A model generated the notes under the pieces. The model worked only from the letters and a program-made list of their open reading frames with translations, had not been told where the DNA came from and did no database searches. From positions 6,534,001 to 6,598,000 of the forward strand of contig CM062214.1 in assembly GCA_031216445.1 (NCBI GenBank): 64,000 nt of DNA, written 5' to 3'. The first letter of the stretch is position 1. Every line of letters starts with the position of its first letter. Positions 26,131 through 37,300 of the stretch are shown piece by piece. Position numbers and translations under genes: made by a program. The stretch comes from Lateolabrax maculatus (lineage: Eukaryota > Chordata > Actinopteri > Acropomatiformes > Lateolabracidae).

Positions 26131-26278
26131 TCCAGCTACAAGCCTCAGCGCTGAGCAGTAAGATCGTTTCTGTGCGTAAGTGCGCACTGCACCGGTCCGT
26201 ACGCACTGCTCACTGGAGGTCTCCATCCAGCGCCCCCCCCCACCCCGACCTGCCCGCCCGGTGCCTCTCTATACTCAC

Positions 26279-26605
26279 ATCCAAGATAACGGAGATGCCT
26301 CTCCGCGGTTCCGGGGCGAAGAACTGCTCCTGAGCCACGGCCACGTCCTCCTTGCTGGAGGCGTACTCCCGGCTGGAGATGTTCTTGTTGTCGCTCATTT
26401 TGGTGACGATCCAGCGGACGAGCCCGTCGATTCCACCGGGCTGGGCGCCGCTGTTTCCGGACTGCGCTGCCGTCGCGGACTCGCTGTCCTGACCGGCTAC
26501 GGGTTTCGGCTGCTCGCGGCTTTCCTGGGCTCGAAGTTTGGCTTGTTCTTTGTTGAGCAGTTTGTGGACTCCGTCCCTACAGTAGCGCGCTGCCTGCTCA
26601 CACAT
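26279..26605 (-). CDS. necab2: NECAB2-like first coding exon (N-terminal EF-hand Ca-binding protein)
   Basis: NECAB proteins are neuronal calcium-binding adaptors with an N-terminal EF-hand pair and a C-terminal ABM domain. NECAB2 binds the adenosine A2A and mGlu5 receptors. This exon has 109 codons, starting MCEQAARYCRDGVHKLL and ending PRRGISVILD, then a good donor GTGAGT at 26273-26278, phase 0. The start and end match the first exon of human NECAB2 as I recall it (MCERAAR..., ...VILD before the EF-hand). The middle (Gln/Ser-rich) is longer than in mammals. The start codon context has A at -3. NECAB1 and NECAB3 have different N-termini. The EF-hand exon is not found between 1 and 26278, so intron 1 probably exceeds 26 kb. 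The gene follows hydin in tandem, 1.85 kb below its stop. Confidence 0.85.
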
Positions 26606-28453
26606 CCTTTTGCCGCGGAGCGCTCATGCTGCGCTCTATGGGGGAGAGAGAGAGGAGCCCCCACCTCCCGTTACATCACAGCACCCAGCCCGAAACACAC
26701 CCACCCGTCCCACACACCCCCGGCAGTATCTATCTAACGGAAAGCGCTCATTCTAGTCTCGGACTGCTATTTCTAAGGTTTATCTCGGGTCTAGGTGTTG
26801 TGATCAGTCAGGTAACATTCATCCGCGTTGTAAGAAAGCTCAGAACACTTTTCTTTGGGATTGTGCAAAAGCGAAACGGAAGGGTTTAAGACAGGGAAGT
26901 GAGTTCCCATGCTTTGTCTTTTGTTTAATGTCTAATCTGAACAAAGACAGCGTCCCTTCTTTCTGTTAAACAGTCCCAGCAGGAGGTGTGGGCCACCAGC
27001 CTGACTTTGTCCCACTGTGAAGATCAGAGGAGGAAGAGCAGGTATTACTCATGTTGTGGGGACATAAATCTGTCTGCAGTCACATCCCCATCATGAAATG
27101 TTAACACTTGGTTTAAGGTTAGGGTAAGGGTTAGGTTTAGGCAGGTAGTGGTAACAGTAGGTCTCAGTCTCGAGGGAATTATTGTAAGTTAATGTAAAGT
27201 CCCCGAAAGTGATGGAAAGACAACTATGTGTGGTGTGTGTGTTTGCGTGGGACAGATCTAACCTCTGGTAGTGAGCGCGTCCTCCAGCTCTGCCCTTTCA
27301 GCTGAGTAGGTAGTCTTGCCTGCAATGTGCCGTGTGTCCAACAGCCACAGGGTGGTTGGGACAAATTAACTCCTGCTGGAAAGTTGACACTCTAACACGC
27401 AGGTTAAAAGGATGACTTAAAAAAGCACAAAAGTAAGGTAAAGTATGCATCCCCCATCACTGAAGCACTGCGATTCTTAAATCACTTGACATGATTGCCC
27501 CCCTGTGGAAACCAGTGTGCAATGACAGGCCTGGGCAGGTTTTCTCTGCAGGATTTATTCAGTTTATTACAATATTTATGAATACATTTGAGACAACTAA
27601 TTATTTAAACAACATAAATAAATACACACAGAGAAATTCTGGTTTGTTTTTTTTGGCATTTACATTGAACTGCATTGAATGTGTGTGTGTTGTATAAAAT
27701 GTATCAAGTTCATGTGCATTTATTGATCAAAGAATAAATATCATATGTAATCAGTTATTATTGTGTGAAAGCCTTTAATATTCAAGAGGGGAAGAAAAGT
27801 TGTTTGATTTAACTCATTTAGCATATAATCTGTTTAAAATGTCATAACATGTACCCAGTTGGAATTAAAACACACAGTCAGCAATGTAGATGTAGTAAGT
27901 TTTTTTTTTAAATGCAGTCAGAAGGAACTGAGATATAATGGTTTATATTGTGTATGTAGAGGCCAAAGCACAAATACTCGGCTGTCCAAAAAGGAAGGGG
28001 GGTCGAGGGAAGCATGAGCATCAGGATGCTGCAGCTGAGTATGCTGTGGGTTTAGGGGGCTCACTATTAGAACCTCTCTATGTAAGTGTTTGGTACTTTC
28101 CACAGTTTTTGGGATTTGCTCCAGAGTATTGAGATATCATTATGTTTGAGCAAATGATATGCTAAAGTTAAAAAATAGGCAGATGACGGGCCATCATCCC
28201 GCCTGGTTTTAGGATTATAAAACGGGATGTACAAGACACAGAATTCAGTCCCCTCCATGGACTTGACTCGGGTCTTATTCCTGTGAAATAATAAAACTCT
28301 ACTGCATTGAACTCTGACCATCTCCGGTGATTTTTTGATTCACTTTTGATGACTCCAATAGCACTTTTTGATAAGTGTTGGAGAAAAAGTCGAGACTCAA
28401 TCTGGCCCAGGTCCGGATTCTACGCTCCTTCATCAGTGTGTGCATATTGCTCT
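26606..28453. other. Intergenic spacer between hydin and the NECAB2-like gene
   Basis: This 1.85 kb contains the unmapped hydin 3' UTR and the NECAB2 promoter/5' UTR. A fish repeat rich in TTAGGGT-like steps lies at about 27040-27240. The part 27540-27910 is AT-rich and contains minus-strand AATAAA signals (27719-27724 and near 27553), which are candidate hydin poly(A) signals. No coding exon was recognised. Confidence 0.5.
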
Positions 28454-31400
28454 CTAAGATGACTCGGGGCGGTAGCCCTTCAGGTAATACACCCAAGAAT
28501 ATGGTTTCCTGTGGTTTTCAGAGCGCTGGCTGGAGATGGTCAGGGTGCCAAACCACTGCCCTGGAGAGCATCCTGGAGGGGCCTCAAAAGATATCAGGAT
28601 ATCTTGGGTCACTTTGGAGAGCATGGTGTCCACCCCTTTGACAGTAAAACAGGGGTTGTCCACCTAGGAGCATGGTAAATAAGACTGATGTTAAATCAAC
28701 TACAAATAAAATATAAAATGAAGCAAATGAATCAAATTTAGGCTTTTTGTAGATGCTGGAGGTGTGAAGAGTCACAGTCTAAACATGAGTACAAAAGGCA
28801 TACTGCAGCACTCTCTTTACTGGAACTGTTCCAGGCTAAATTTAAAGGGCTTGTTTCATGCTGGCTGGCAGTGCACCCAGTGTAAATGTTTGAAAGAAAA
28901 TTATTTCTTTGGATTTAAACAAATTTGTTGGCTTTCTGCACAGCGGAATGTTATTAATCACTTTCATTCTCCTCAGTTAGACTAATGCTCCTTCAAAAAT
29001 ATCACATTTCGAACTTTTTTTCCAATCTTTATTCTGGTAATTTCCCTGGCCCTCAGGTCACTGGTTCATTACCTGGAAAGAGAAAGCGGTGGTGTGCCGG
29101 AATACATTCTTGAAGGGGATAGTGATGTTGTGACCAGCCCTGACGCTACACGGGCCCTGGGCTTTGGGAGGGAGGCTGATCCCATTTAAGGGAAATACGT
29201 ATTCGCCACCGATCGCCGATGACAGGCTGAGCTGGCCTGTCACTTGCCCCAGCTCATGAGGTTCAAAACAAACCTCCACGCTGGACTCTGACCCCGCCTG
29301 GAAACCCGGAGAAGCACCAACGCTCTTGTCCACAACAAAGTCTGGGCAATCAGTCTGCAGGCGAGAGACAACAAGAAGGGGATTATATGACAGCAAATAA
29401 GTCACTGTCTCTGAATCAAACTTTCACTCATTACAACTCTGGTATCATAGGTCTGATCAGATTTTTCATTACACTTTCTGTCCGATTTAAAGTCCCCATA
29501 TTAAATGAAGCAAATGTCAGTATGCGGGTCCCACAGCACATTTTTGGTAACCAATTTGCAGTTCATACACTTTTCACTGCACTTTTTATTTACTTATTTT
29601 GCAACTGAATACAGCATAATAGTCGGCTACCTTCATGTCTGCTATGGAGAATACATTGATGTTGATGGATGGAATATGTGTTGTTTTATAATGAAATATA
29701 AGTATATACTAGCCTGACATCGCCAGACTAATTCGCAAATGCGTATAATTCGCAAATGCGTATTAGTCTGGAACCTCTCAGTTCATTTTTGATTTCCATG
29801 GGGCGTTATCGATGAGCGGAGACAACCAATCAGAACAACGGAGCGCTGTCCTGTCGGACGCTACGTCGTAAAGTTTAAGTGCAGTTCTATAAATATCCAA
29901 TATCTTATTGGATATTTATAAAGATACCTGAACGGCGCTCGTCTCTGTCAGTTATCGCATTAAACCCGCCTCCTAAAGATAAACGCTTGTGATTGGTTAG
30001 CCCGAGTAATCAGTTTGAATGGGAGAGGGGCCAGACGTATCTGCCAGAGCAAATGAAACATGAGCTCGCAGATTTGTCTGGTTCCCAGGCTAAGTATATA
30101 CAGTTGGTGTGCACATCACTGGGTCACAAAAATGAATGATGAAGAAACTAGAAGCACATTCTCCTTTTCTGTTGACAAGTAAATAAAACTTAAACTTAGT
30201 TTGAAGGTTTTAGTTGCAATTATGACTTGATAAAGAACAAATATTAACTGAAAAATAATTTTTACCACATGCCAATGTATAACCAGCATCTTTCTAGGGA
30301 AAACGCACCAATACAAAAACCCTGCTAAAAGAAATCATAAAAAAAAAACATTCAAAAACATTTTGAGCTGAGCTTGCCTCCAACCAAGTTCATTCATAAT
30401 ACCTAAATACAACACATCAGATGTAATTTTGCTTAGTGTATCTACGAAGGATTGGTGATAATGTACAACATGACAGTCTTAAAGGGGCACTCCGGCAGTT
30501 TAGTATTGCATTTCCATAGATGGATCATACATTTCCCAAAATGCAACTTTGTAGCATCCTTCATTACACTTCATTAAACCTGCATGGTAAACATCCATAT
30601 GTTTCAGACTCATCGACTCCAGTTTGTAATGCAGGCTTTCTGTCATCAGTCAGCTCCAAGAGATACATCAGCAGGGTTATTTGCTCAGACTTGACAGAGC
30701 TCCTCCAGAGCCACACAACACATTATACAACTGTTTCTCACAGGCTTAGTAGTAGTCACCATGACTAGTAGATTGATGTGTATGTGTTAAATTGGTTAAG
30801 TACCCCATTTCCCACTATGTCCAACTCTGTCTTACATTATATTAGACTTACTTTGCAGGAGTACTTGGTTTTGACGCGGGAGTAGTTGATGAACTTAACA
30901 AGAATAGAGTGGCTGCTGCCCAGACAAGTGCTGAAGTGGACGGTTTTCTCTGGTGGTGGGGGAAGAGCTCTGAGAAGCAGATCATAATGGAAGTAGCCCA
31001 GATCATTACTACACAGGGTTAGCTGGGCTGTAGACTCGCCTGCATGCAGGGGCTGGTACTCGAAGCTCAGGGAACCCTAAAGAGAGGACACACACACAGG
31101 TAAAGACAAGATGAAATAGGTGGTCTTGTCCGAGCATACAACCTAAGTTAGATCACTGTGTATGTGTGTGTATCTGTGAGGTAATGACCAGAGGTGTTCA
31201 CCTGAGTGTTACTGGACAAACCCTCCAAAAAGCAAGGCCGGTGGACCGTCAAATAATCCCTAAAGTCTGTCTCTTTACCCCCTCTGTGTGCCTATCATTC
31301 GGCTGCACATGAAAGCATGCTGTGTGCACATTCCAGGACTGGGCTAACTGGCCAATCACAACAGACAGTCACACAGCCGATAATATGATTACTATAACAT

Positions 31401-34344
31401 CTACAACATCAATAAAGTTGTATGAGATTGTTTTGCGCAACCAGAAATGCAAAGGCCATAAGGGGCTGTTGTGTTTTTAGATATATGCAGAAAATAAATA
31501 CAACCTGTGAAGGAAATATGCTTATATTGCACTTTTTCTAACTTTAGCCATTTATTTTTATATGATATGAAAGAAGTATGGTATGTCAAAACTAAAGATT
31601 TCCACTGACTAAATCTTGGATAAAACAAAACTATAAAAAACAAAAAAAGACCAAAATATGACTTTAAACCAACTACAATTCTAAGTAAGTGACGACAACT
31701 ATCACTAAATTTAAAATTCTTGTCAAAATAAACACTGGGGCACACAGCCGTTTTTTCAATACAGGAATAGATTTACTGCACCTTGGACTGTCCTGGCACA
31801 GTGTGCTGCGGTGGAGCACTGATGTCAGGGCATTTACACTCAGTGGTGAGGCAGGTGGCTGTGGTGAGGGGGTTCTCCACCTGTACAGTGGCTGAGGCCG
31901 TCCGACGGACAGGTGTCACCAGCTCTATGGTGGACAGGGCTCCTGGAGATGTGGCCTTGAAGGTAACAAGGTAGAACAAGTACTCACCGGACACGTCATT
32001 ACGAAACGTTACCTGAGGGGAAGAGTTAAAGAGTGATGTAAGGACAAAGCTGAGGAATAGATTCAGATCTGGTCACAGAAATTTGTGTGTGATCAAACCT
32101 TAGTGTTATACTGCCCCTCTCTGTATGTAAAGAAAGACATCTTGTAGTCTGTTTTGGCCAAAGCAGGGACGTCAATGTATCCTAGACCCTTGAGGGACAC
32201 TGTAGCATCGGGCTTGTCAGGTTTCAGGATCTCTATCAACACCCGGAACCTAGGCACACAGAACCACTCATGACTGTACTGTACAGCTGACATCTTTCTC
32301 CTCATTACATTTCACCAGTCACTCACATTCAGCAAGACGTTTGACTAAATGAAAGCAATTCCCTCCACTTTTCTTTTTACATGAGTGATGGAAAATTTAA
32401 AAGCATATATATTTATAAGAGCACTAAGTACATACATGAAATGTGTGCAGCCAGTGAAATTTCATTTTGCTCATCTTACAGGCCTTTAATACAAAGTGTC
32501 TGTTTGCTGTATTCTTATCATAATAAAACAATGTGAAACAGACAACGTGAAAACAATGTAACAACGTGAAAGGAGTGGCTTATAATAATGAAACTACAGA
32601 AAATTACCCCAATCTGAGGCTCCCCTCAACTTTACAGAGCTTTATAGTGCCCCAAAAAAGGATACATAGGGTTTGATATACTGGTGACTTTAAGGTGTGT
32701 GTGTGTGTGTGTTTTACCGCTGTTGCTTGGAGAGCCAGTTGTGCACAGGGAGCAACTGTGTGTGGTGAGTCTTGGCAGGCAGTTTGTGCACAATGGTGTC
32801 CTCTGCCTTGGGAGGCTCAGCAGTTCCCTGCAGGGAGAACAGCGTGCCTGTTCCATCAGGGAAGGAGAAAAAGACCGATCCCTAAGGAAATAAGAAAGAG
32901 AGATACAACAAGTTACTGTCTGAGGTTTAAGTCAGTGTCACACTTCATTGCTCACATGATTTTTTTTTATTGTGTTTTATAGAGTGCATTGCACTGCAGT
33001 AAATATGCACAAAAAAGATGTTTTTAAATGTTAGGGCTCTTCTACCAGGTGTTTCTTTCCATCAACAGTCATGGTCAGTGGTCGGTAGGTGATCTCGTAT
33101 GTCTTGTTTTGGAGGGGCTCAAGGGTCACAGAGGGTGCAGCACTCCACTGCTCGCCCTCTATGATAGGTCTGATGCTGCAAGGCTGGTTTGTGGGGTTGA
33201 ACACGGGCAGGGTCTGGGTGTGAGAGCCACGTACTGTGCAAACAAAATCCACCTGGAGACAAGGGGTCAGAAGAAGGTAGGAATTATGCAATAGGTAGTA
33301 CAGTTATGTTAAAGTAATCCCTGTCACTGAAAACATAAGCAAAAAGAACTGCAGTATTAATCACCTTCACCTTCTTCTAAATACAGTAGAATATGACACA
33401 ATATTTAAAGGCTTTTCTCTGTCATTACTGTCTAATCAGATAATTGTAACCAGCTGAAAGTTTCTCAAAAGTTTCACTGATCGTTAATCTTTCAAATCTC
33501 TCTGCCAGTTGCAAAAAGGAGCCGAATCAATGTCTCACATTATCTGATGCTGGCCTTTAACCATCCCTACAATAAGACGCTAGACTGCTGACAATGCAGC
33601 TTTTACCTTTTATGCCTACAGGAGAAAAATTGAAATCATTATCTCAAAAACTCAATTAGTATTTCTTTAAGTGTAAAAACCTTTCAGTTACAGTGCATTG
33701 TAATGTGTGGCATATAAATTAAATGGGAAGGGAAGGCAGGTACACAAGACACCTGTATTGGAAACCTTGTTATGAAAACAGTTACTGCAAAGATACACAA
33801 CATAACAATATAATGTGATACTTTATTGATCCTCTTATTAGATTGTAGTTAGGGTTGGACTAAGTGGTACACTGGTAGTGTCTATTTCAAGGAAATATGT
33901 TGGTTGGTATTTTCTGCCATACCAGCCATTAATCTTTTTTGTACCAATATTCAAAGATGAGAACACACTCTAACTGTTATTGCTTTAGAACATATTATAG
34001 ATATTACTTAATATACATTAACATTTATTTACTTTATAATGGTAATCATAATAAAACTGTAAACATAGGGATACGACTATTTCACTGCTCAACATTGTGT
34101 ATAAAAGTGCAGCAATCAAACCTCTTTGCTAGTGGAGGCTACAATGCAGGAGCCTGTCACAGTGAGGGTAATGGGTGACGAGGAGCCCTCCACACTGCAA
34201 GACAGGTTCTCATATTGCGTGTCATTGCTCAGTTCCACAGGGGCAAAAGTCACTTCAAAAGGAACCTCCATGCCTGGACAGATACGGCCTTTAGCTGGTG
34301 CAATGGACAGCTCTGGAGGAAATTTCTCTGTTTCCCACTGGAAC
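28454..34344 (-). CDS. hydin: HYDIN exons w57-w64, C-terminal modules and stop
   Basis: Exons are 34122-34344, 33046-33252, 32718-32881, 32099-32249, 31782-32012, 30852-31076, 29073-29354 and 28454-28663 (stop TAG at 28454-28456). Landmarks: KGRICPGMEVPFEVTFAPVE; VDFVCTVRGSHTQTLPVFNP; TYEITYRPLTMTVDGKKH; FFSFPDGTGTLFSLQGTAEP; FRVLIEILKPDKPDATVSLK; VTFRNDVSGEYLFYLVTFKA; LCSNDLGYFHYDLLLRALPP; VVDKSVGASPGFQAGSESSV; GGEYVFPLNGISLPPKAQGP; VDNPCFTVKGVD. This is the conserved C-terminal run of HYDIN. The final intron is 409 bp and the penultimate long intron (29355-30851) carries mobile element copy B. Candidate minus-strand AATAAA sites lie far downstream (27719-27724), so the 3' UTR end is unsettled. 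Confidence 0.96.
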
Positions 34345-37300
34345 CTGGTTACAAGGTAGACAGATAAATAAAAAGCAAACAAAAGGATATACATCCAACC
34401 AGAATGTGCCATCAGTCCCAAAATCAAACTACATGATTGGATCAAAACAATATGCAAGCAAATGATGTTCTCATAGCACGTTAAAGAGTGTTGAAGGAAA
34501 TGTGCTATTTACATCATCAATGTATAACCTAGGTGTGTTCATTTTAATCACAGTACATATCAGGAATATGCATACGGATTTATGTGTTTGTCTGTGTTTT
34601 TTTTAAAATTTAAGATAACTACTGAAATTGACATTGGATCATATGCTGTATAAAATCTAACCTCACCTGGCACCAGTGCCCCCAGTGTTCATCATGACAA
34701 TCCTCTTCCTGGCCTGGCAGTGCTGAACAACAGCACCAAAGGCTAAGTAGTCCAGGTCCAGCTGGACCTCTGCACCCTGACAGTAGTAATCCGAACTAGT
34801 GGTTAACATGACTTTATCCAACAGACAGTACAGAGTTAATAGAACAAACCATGTGTCATTCATCTTAATGGACTACAGTGTACAGTACGACAGTAAACTT
34901 ATTTCCGAAAAATAATTCTGTACTTGTCAAGGCAGGAAAATATATCATGCAAGGGCATCATTTGCACCAACCATGTAAAATTAAATTTACTTCACAGCCT
35001 ACCTGGCAGCAGCCTTGGATGGTCAGCAGGGGGTGTAACAGGCCCACTAACTCTGCCTGCAGCTCAGCAGTGAAGGGAGGTATATGCTGACGAGGTGAAA
35101 ACTGGATGTCAACATTACATGAACCACCACTGGCTTTCAGGCTGACCTCACCTGCTGGACTGAATGATAGATCCTGGAAGAGAAGAGGAGAGGAAGGGAG
35201 AGGATGATTCTAAGCATTACTTACGTGTGTCTGTGTGTGTGTGTGTGTGTGTGCATTCTCTACCCTTGGGTCCAGTGGTGTGTTTGCGTTGAGTAGCAGA
35301 GTAAAGGAAAGGTCTAAAGGGCTGCGGTTGACCAGAACCACTTGTTGTTTCACTTTCTGACCCAACATCAGAGATCCCAGTTTCACTTTCCTCTGCCTGG
35401 AATCCTCTACCCCCAGCTAGGACAGAATGATACATACACAGAATAATTAGACTAAACACATCAGATTTTAATAAATTATATAGTCAAATGGATAGAGTCA
35501 GTGGAACCTGTTTACAGGTTACTGTTTTTATTAGACATGTTAAATAGATATAAGCCTAGGTTGAAAGTGGTGTTTACAAACAAGTTCTAGACGTTTTTAA
35601 TCCACTTTGGCATCTCTTACCGATAAAGATAATAAATTTTGCCAGTGTCTTGTTGCCGGTAATCAGCAAACGTTAATCAGCCTCGCTTTAACATGGTCAT
35701 TTTGGTATTAGATTCACACACTCTTCTTTCTCACCTTCATCTCGATGCCTTGCCCCAGTATGTCCACCTGTTTCGTGACACAGCTGTTTAAGATGAAGGT
35801 GAGTTTTTCATGGTAACGGCATGCCTCACGAGGATAGAAGTTGACTGGTACCTCCATCACAGCACCAGGGGACAAAATATCTGGTTGGAAGTCCATCTCT
35901 AGGCAAGGGGTGTTCCTGAACTGGCTCTGGACACTGACAAAAGAGAGAGCACAGATGGTTTTCAGGTTTTTTAACCTCTAAAACCCTCTTGAGCCCTTGA
36001 AAAAATTTTCTTTATGCAATAAACACACAGAGAAAAACAAACTACCTGACATCCCTTGTGCTTTTGTTGCTGATCACTAGAGTCTGGGAGGCCGGCACCA
36101 TGCCAGGACAGTACAGGAAGCACTTGCCAAAGTTGTACTTGGTGAAGGAGAATTCAAGGCTAGGCGCTACAGCCCCGCCTTTAATGGCAAAGGTAAATGT
36201 TGGTCCGTGCTTTACCTGACAAGATCATACAAAAGAGTGCAAAATACACGAAAGAGATGAGTGTAGTAAACCCACAAAGACTGAATCAAGAATGAATATA
36301 AAGCATATCTGTTCAGTGGCATGTCACTTATTAACTAAACTACTCTACATACAGTATAGTACACATGTGGCACTACGATTGTATTTGGTGACAACAAATT
36401 AATGGCAAATACACCTGATCAACCAGTCATTAATGCTAGGAGCTACAAATGCTGGTGTCTTTTTTTTTTTTTTTATAAGCATGTAGTTGCTTTTAGTTTA
36501 TCATAATTTGGCAGCAATCTTAGTATTTGTCTCTAAGAATGATGAAGAGACAATACAAGTAGATTGAGTTTTTAAGAGTAGGCTTTAACTTTTACAACAT
36601 CACTTCTGAATTCCAGACACAATATTATTTCTGCATGGATTAAGGGAAAACCTTTATCAATGTTTATAGATTATTCATGGCTGTACAAAATATTTTTCTT
36701 GTCAGTGAAGGATGAGGCCAAACCAGCCCTTTAAGGCACTGCTTCCTCTGTAAAAACCCCAATATAACTTGACAGGAGATCATCATCTCACCTTGATACT
36801 CAGTCTGACGTCCTGGAGGTTACAAATGCTCCGGGGACAAAAGACGAGTGACGACTGCAGCTGCTTCCCAACCTCAATAGTAGCATTTTGTGGTTCTACT
36901 TCCAGGTGTTGCAGCAGCTCAATGGGACCTGTGAGGTCAAAGCTAACTTGCAGGCTGAATCTTGCCAGACTGGATACCAGGAAACTAATGGTGGATTTTT
37001 CTGAAATCTCCACCTACAAATAGTGTATATACAGACACATATAGGAAGGTGACTGTCATGTTTTAACTTTACACGTAACAGCATTTGATTGTGCATGTAA
37101 TTATTTGTGTCTGTGATTTGCGCTTGTGCTGACCTTTCCGAAGTCGAGAGTGTCTTGGTGGTTAGGATTGATCTCTCTGAGGCCTCCGCCTGGCTTCTGA
37201 ACTTGAACAGAAGTGCTCATGGTGAAACAATCGGCTTTAACTGTGAGTGCCAGTGGTTCTGACTTCCTCTTCACCCTCAGAACCAATCTGAAAGTCACGT

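Larger units (their letters stand above)
1..26278. other. 26-kb non-coding stretch, probable NECAB2 intron 1
   Basis: I read this stretch for exons on both strands, including an EF-hand exon of the DKNDDGK type, and found none I can support. Open frames here are short, mostly (CA)n-encoded His-Thr or Val-Cys runs or Ser/Leu-rich low-complexity frames. Contents: dense microsatellites, polypyrimidine tracts (about 11220-11680 purine-rich; 19620-19800 pyrimidine-rich), fish repeats and small inverted-repeat elements (listed separately), and a few complex, non-repetitive segments that may be regulatory. A first intron is the simplest reading. An unrecognised non-coding RNA cannot be excluded. Confidence 0.6.
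26100..26760 (-). promoter_or_regulatory. GC-rich CpG-containing region around NECAB2 exon 1
   Basis: The composition switches from AT-rich to GC-rich with many CG dinucleotides from about 26160 to 26650, centred on the first coding exon. This fits a CpG-island-type promoter for the NECAB2-like gene, with transcription towards lower coordinates. I see no convincing TATA box at 26606-26760. A pure C run sits at 26109-26130 just inside intron 1. The transcription start is not defined by the sequence. Confidence 0.5.

Noticed and set aside
26180..26737. 185-codon plus-strand open frame
   Set aside because: It is antisense to the NECAB2-like first exon in a GC-rich region where stops are rare; the minus strand has the recognisable protein.
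27700..27780. hydin polyadenylation site
   Set aside because: A minus-strand AATAAA is present at 27719-27724, but it is 730 bp past the stop and other candidates exist, so no terminator was called.
28067..28321. Open frame just after the hydin stop on the minus strand
   Set aside because: No similarity to HYDIN; it lies in probable 3' UTR or repeat-derived sequence.
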